A stretch of 64,000 bases of DNA from Vreelandella hamiltonii (GTDB lineage: Bacteria > Pseudomonadota > Gammaproteobacteria > Pseudomonadales > Halomonadaceae): positions 186,001 to 250,000 of the forward strand of contig NZ_BMXN01000002.1 of assembly GCF_014651775.1 (NCBI RefSeq), given 5' to 3'. Positions 61,083 through 64,000 of the stretch are shown one piece after another. How positions within the stretch are numbered: the stretch's first letter is position 1; every line of letters begins with the position of its first letter. A program made the position numbers and the translations under genes. The notes beneath the pieces are model-generated. The model was not told the origin of the DNA and did not search any database. It saw nothing but the letters and a program-made list of their open reading frames with translations.

Positions 61083-62333
61083 ATGGCACTATACGTACAG
61101 AAGTTCGGCGGCACTTCGGTGGGCTCTGTCGACCGTATCAAAGCCGTGGCGGAAAAGGTCAAAGGCTTTCGTGACCAGGGGCACCAGGTCGTCGTCGTCG
61201 TCTCTGCGATGAGTGGCGAAACCAACCGCCTGACCGATATGGCGCATGCCCTGAACGAAGACCCCGCCCCGCGTGAAATGGATATGCTGCTCTCGACAGG
61301 CGAGCAGGTCACCATCTCTCTGCTGGCCATGGCGCTGCAGCACATTGGCGTCTCGGCAACGTCCCATACCGGTGCACAGGTAGGCATTCATACCGATAGC
61401 GCGTATACCAAAGCGCGTATCCAGCGTATCGAAACCGATGACCTGAAAGCCGATCTGGATGCTGGCAAGGTCGTGGTGGTCGCCGGTTTCCAAGGGGTGG
61501 ACGAAAACGGCAACATCACCACGCTGGGGCGTGGCGGCTCGGACACCACTGGCGTGGCGCTGGCAGCGGCCCTGGGGGCCGATGAGTGCCAGATCTATAC
61601 CGACGTGGACGGTGTCTACACCACGGACCCACGCGTCTGCTCCAAGGCTCAGCGCCTGGAGAGCATCACGGTAGAGGAAATGCTGGAACTGGCCAGTCTG
61701 GGCTCCAAAGTGCTGCAGATTCGCGCGGTGGAATTCGCTGGCAAGTACAACGTACCGCTACGGGTACTGTCGAGCTTTGAAGATGGCCCTGGCACCCTGA
61801 TTGTTGCAGACTCTGACCAAGACGAGGACTCTATGGAAGAACCGCTAATCTCCGGTATCGCGTTTACCAAGAACGAAGCCAAGCTGACCCTGCTGCACAC
61901 GCCCGATGTGCCCGGCGTTGCCTCTCGAATCCTGGGCCCCATTGCCGACGCCAACATCGAAGTGGACATGATCGTCCAAAATGTAGCACCGGCCGGTGAC
62001 TACACCGATTTCACTTTCACGGTAGCAAAAGGTGACTACAAGGCCACCAAGAAGCTGCTGGAAGAGACCGTCATTCCCGATCTCGGCGGCGGCGAACTGC
62101 GCGGCGACGACAACATTGCCAAGGTGTCGCTGGTGGGCGTAGGTATGCGCTCGCATGCTGGCGTGGCATCGAAAATGTTCCGCGTGCTGGCCGAAGAGAA
62201 CGTGAATATTCGCATGGTATCGACGTCTGAGATCAAGATTTCCGTGGTGATCGACGAAAAACACATGGAACTTGCGGTCAATGCCTTGCACAAGGCATTC
62301 GGCTTGGACAAGGCCGATATCGAATCTGAATAA
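61083..62333 (+). CDS. lysC: Aspartokinase
   Basis: 416 residues from ATG 61083 (MALYVQKFGGTSVGSVDRI). The kinase domain begins with KFGGTS and contains LSTGEQVTISLLAMAL, the TTLGRGGSDTTGVALAAAL region, and two C-terminal ACT domains (LLHTPDVPGVASRI and VGVGMRSHAGVASKMF). It phosphorylates aspartate at the head of the lysine/threonine/methionine/ectoine branches. An internal ATG at 61833 (codon 251) behind GAGGA could start a separate ACT-only beta subunit. csrA follows, as in pseudomonads. Confidence 0.94.
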   Translation: MALYVQKFGGTSVGSVDRIKAVAEKVKGFRDQGHQVVVVVSAMSGETNRLTDMAHALNEDPAPREMDMLLSTGEQVTISLLAMALQHIGVSATSHTGAQVGIHTDSAYTKARIQRIETDDLKADLDAGKVVVVAGFQGVDENGNITTLGRGGSDTTGVALAAALGADECQIYTDVDGVYTTDPRVCSKAQRLESITVEEMLELASLGSKVLQIRAVEFAGKYNVPLRVLSSFEDGPGTLIVADSDQDEDSMEEPLISGIAFTKNEAKLTLLHTPDVPGVASRILGPIADANIEVDMIVQNVAPAGDYTDFTFTVAKGDYKATKKLLEETVIPDLGGGELRGDDNIAKVSLVGVGMRSHAGVASKMFRVLAEENVNIRMVSTSEIKISVVIDEKHMELAVNALHKAFGLDKADIESE

Positions 62334-62433
62334 CAATTGTCCCTCAAACCTTCTACGCTGAAGGTACTCGCTACCGAGTGGTGGTGGGCTTCCATTCAAC
62401 GGGAGGTTAAGGTGTCATAGGGTTAAAGCCATT

Positions 62434-62478
62434 GGTGGCAGGGGTCACCATGCCGCATAATGGCGTGGTGACGCCACC
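62434..62478. repeat. Long interrupted hairpin in the lysC-csrA gap
   Basis: GGTGGC (62434-62439) pairs with GCCACC (62473-62478), then GTCACCA (62444-62450) with TGGTGAC (62466-62472), then GCC with GGC around a 7-nt loop. There is no T-run. It ends 47 bases before the csrA start. Confidence 0.65.
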
Positions 62479-62525
62479 GGCGGACACATCCCGTTGTATA
62501 AAAACGTCTGAGAAGGAGATCAGCC

Positions 62526-62714
62526 ATGCTCATCCTAACCCGCCGCGTTGGCGAAACGCTGATGATCGGTGATGAAATCACCGTCACAGTGTTAGGTGTG
62601 AAAGGTAATCAAGTGCGCATTGGTGTGAACGCACCAAAAGATGTCGCGGTACACCGTGAAGAGATCTATCAGCGCATTCAGCGTGAACGTAATAGCGAAA
62701 GCGAAGCAGAATAA
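62526..62714 (+). CDS. csrA: Carbon storage regulator CsrA (RsmA)
   Basis: 62 residues starting [16 protein letters not shown], with [20 protein letters not shown], a near-canonical CsrA (61-65 aa). The dimer binds GGA in mRNA leaders and controls translation and stability. The ribosome site AAGGAGAT itself contains GGA, so autoregulation is plausible. It should be titrated by the RsmZ-like RNA at 52.4 kb. It is followed by three tRNA genes, as in pseudomonads. Confidence 0.97.
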   Translation: MLILTRRVGETLMIGDEITVTVLGVKGNQVRIGVNAPKDVAVHREEIYQRIQRERNSESEAE

Positions 62715-62839
62715 ATGGCCGCCAGTGTCGCGCTCACAAAGGGCGCTTTAGCGGTAACTATCAGGTCGGCGCGAAAAAAAATCGGCACAGGGGTGGACAC
62801 CAGCCCTCATAATCGGTAACATTCGCGCCGTGCTGTTGA

Positions 62840-62932
62840 GGAGAGGTGGCCGAGTGGCTGAAGGCGCTCCCCTGCTAAGGGAGTATAGGGTTTATAGCCC
62901 TATCGAGGGTTCGAATCCCTCCCTCTCCGCCA
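62840..62932 (+). tRNA. tRNA-Ser (GCU)
   Basis: GGAGAGG acceptor arm with a long variable arm and encoded CCA end; anticodon GCT at 62874-62876. Acceptor pairing GGAGAGG/CCTCTCC is complete. Confidence 0.95.
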
Positions 62933-62976
62933 GCCGCACCATGTAACATTGTTTGATACGTAGCATCGTTCGATAC

Positions 62977-63053
62977 GCGCCCGTAGCTCAGCTGGATAGA
63001 GTACCTGACTACGAATCAGGTGGTCGGAGGTTCGAATCCTCCCGGGCGCGCCA
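62977..63053 (+). tRNA. tRNA-Arg (ACG), copy 1
   Basis: 77 nt with GCGCCCG/CGGGCGC acceptor stem, encoded CCA and anticodon ACG (63011-63013), normally edited to inosine. Identical to the copy at 63121. Confidence 0.95.
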
Positions 63054-63120
63054 AGTTGCAAACGTAAGGTTTTGATGTTACAGTAGTTTCATTGCTTTTC
63101 GAGAAAAGCATGACTGTCAA

Positions 63121-63197
63121 GCGCCCGTAGCTCAGCTGGATAGAGTACCTGACTACGAATCAGGTGGTCGGAGGTTCGAATCCTCCCGGGCGCGCCA
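63121..63197 (+). tRNA. tRNA-Arg (ACG), copy 2
   Basis: Identical in sequence to copy 1, offset by 144 bases. The spacer between the copies holds no gene. The terminator at 63204 ends the tRNA cluster. Confidence 0.95.
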
Positions 63198-63203
63198 GAT
63201 TCC

Positions 63204-63237
63204 AAAACCCGCTCTCTTATCAGAGGGCGGGTTTTCT
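63204..63237 (+). terminator. Terminator of the csrA/tRNA region
   Basis: AAAACCCGCTCTC pairs with GAGGGCGGGTTTT (one G-T pair) around TTATCA, with the T-run in the stem end. Confidence 0.8.
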
Positions 63238-63285
63238 GCTTCTAGCCTGATCGACGTGGCTCGCGCGTTGATCTTGCGATCGTGT

Positions 63286-63323
63286 AAAGCGCCCCCGCAT
63301 CTTGCGGAAGGGCGCTTTTTTTT
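63286..63323 (+). terminator. Second terminator-like hairpin downstream of the tRNAs
   Basis: AAAGCGCCC (63286-63294) pairs with GGGCGCTTT (63310-63318), with inner CCGCA/TGCGG, then an eight-T run. No plus-strand gene lies between it and the previous terminator. Confidence 0.8.
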
Positions 63324-63336
63324 GCTCGGTAGTTTA

Positions 63337-63405
63337 TGGTTCGGTGGGTTCAGGTTCGATAGGTTCAGGTTCGATAGGTTCTGGTTCGATAGCTTCTTGT
63401 TCGTA
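63337..63405 (-). repeat. 15-bp tandem repeat downstream of dusC encoding EPEPI in frame
   Basis: GGTTCAGGTTCGATA is repeated at 63347, 63362 and (one change) 63377, with degenerate flanking units. On the minus strand this reads Glu-Pro-Glu-Pro-Ile repeats in the same frame as dusC but beyond its TAA stop. Confidence 0.75.
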
Positions 63406-63435
63406 GCGTTGGGTTCTGTGCCAGAGGGCGAAGCG

Positions 63436-64000
63436 TTACGGCACAAGGCTGTCGAGCAGTATGTCCAGGTCCGTGACCCGCTTCAGGCGCTGAAAGTGCT
63501 GCTCGGCTTCGGCATTGCCTTGGCGCATTTGTGCCAGCCACTGTTTCACCAGAGAAACCACGACGCGATCCGGCAGCTGCTGACGCTGATGCTCGGCGTA
63601 CTCTTGTAGCACGCTGGCGCGCATTGCCCAGGTGGTTTCTGGCAGCCGCTCGCCGGTTTCCTGCCAGTGGCGAATACGTGGGGCCAGCCAGGGGTCTGCC
63701 AGGGCGCTGCGGCCCAGCATGACGTCACGGCAGCCCGACAGCGTGCGCGCCTTCCAGTAGTCCTCCAGCGTCCATATATCGCCATTGGCCACCACGGGGA
63801 TGTCCACGTGGTGACGAACCTTGCCGATCCACTCCCAGTGCGCGGGCGGGCGGTAGCCCTCATCGCGGGTTCGGCCATGTACCACCAGCCGCGCGGCGCC
63901 GCCTGCCTGGGTCGCTTGGGCGCAGGTCACGGCCAGGCGTCGATTGGCGAAGCCCAGGCGTATCTTGGCGGTTACCGGGATCTCGCCTGCCAAGGCGTCG
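63436..64000 (-). CDS. dusC: tRNA-dihydrouridine(16) synthase DusC, C-terminal part
   Basis: The frame runs off the right edge, so only the C-terminal ~187 residues are seen. The visible part has IPVTAKIRLGF (FMN barrel), VVHGRTRDEGYRPPAHWEWIGKV, the phosphate-binding VANGDIWTLEDY and DVMLGRSALADPWLAPRIRHW, and a C-terminal helical domain. These match Dus enzymes, with RTRDEGYRPPA typical of DusC. It reduces a uridine in the tRNA D-loop using NADPH. It ends at TAA 63436-63438. Confidence 0.87.
   Translation of the reverse strand, partial: DALAGEIPVTAKIRLGFANRRLAVTCAQATQAGGAARLVVHGRTRDEGYRPPAHWEWIGKVRHHVDIPVVANGDIWTLEDYWKARTLSGCRDVMLGRSALADPWLAPRIRHWQETGERLPETTWAMRASVLQEYAEHQRQQLPDRVVVSLVKQWLAQMRQGNAEAEQHFQRLKRVTDLDILLDSLVP

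Noticed and set aside
63153-63446. A 97-codon minus-strand frame with LSN repeats ending REDSNLRPPDS
   Set aside because: It reads through the antisense of a tRNA-Arg gene (the REDSNLRPPDS end is the known translation artefact of a tRNA) and through the 15-bp repeat. It is not a gene.

Overview
The window is a continuous, high-G+C, gene-dense chromosomal segment of a gammaproteobacterium. Halomonadaceae (Halomonas or a close relative) fits best. The evidence is the pseudomonad-like blocks pyrG-kdsA-eno, fdxA-mutS-pncC-recA-recX-alaS-lysC-csrA and mrcA/pilMNOPQ-aroKB, the acidic proteins, and a GacA/Rsm-type regulatory RNA next to fdxA. This assignment rests on gene content and order read by eye, not on a database search.

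Layout. 1-1.6 kb: the 3' end of an operon with a Toprim-like protein resembling the JetD subunit of Wadjet/condensin systems. 1.6-4.6 kb: an accessory island with two small gene cassettes bounded by attC-like sites but no integrase, an IS1182-like remnant, and two convergent toxin-antitoxin modules (HigBA, CcdAB). 4.6-20.6 kb: mostly single housekeeping genes (RNase Z, a PAS/MCP protein, a CDF transporter, a FrnE-like oxidoreductase, a racemase, an exported MetX-like hydrolase, UbiF-like, sirtuin, Mpg, SelO, DinB, a hydrolase, MocR, CcoG and an unknown membrane protein). 20.6-32.3 kb: C5-dicarboxylate/lysine catabolism (GabT, CoA-transferase, glutaryl-CoA dehydrogenase, CsiR, L-2-hydroxyglutarate oxidase, TAXI-TRAP transporter), interrupted by a GGDEF/EAL pair. 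32.3-41.6 kb: PBP1A divergent from the type IV pilus assembly operon pilMNOPQ, fused by overlaps to aroKB. 41.6-48.1 kb: a 147-bp palindromic mobile repeat, then glutamate synthase gltBD. 48.1-64 kb: pyrG-kdsA-eno, a GGA-rich sRNA with a GacA operator, fdxA, mutS, pncC, recA-recX, alaS, lysC, csrA, three tRNAs and the 3' part of dusC.

How the parts connect. CsrA (62.5 kb) and the predicted RsmZ/CsrB-like sponge RNA (52.4 kb) are probably the two arms of one post-transcriptional switch controlled by GacA. recA and dinB each carry a LexA-box-like sequence. The CsiR/GcdH/LhgO/TAXI cluster points to uptake and use of glutarate or 2-hydroxyglutarate and links to GabT. The pilMNOPQ-aroKB and pyrG-kdsA-eno blocks are conserved core genome.

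The most interesting items are: (1) the sRNA with a perfect GacA-type upstream palindrome about 180 bp upstream of its predicted start, lying inside the 3' region of eno; (2) integrase-less cassettes next to a JetD-like gene; (3) a mobile repeat inserted in the aroB stop codon so that the stop is preserved; (4) a 22-bp helically phased tandem repeat between recX and alaS.
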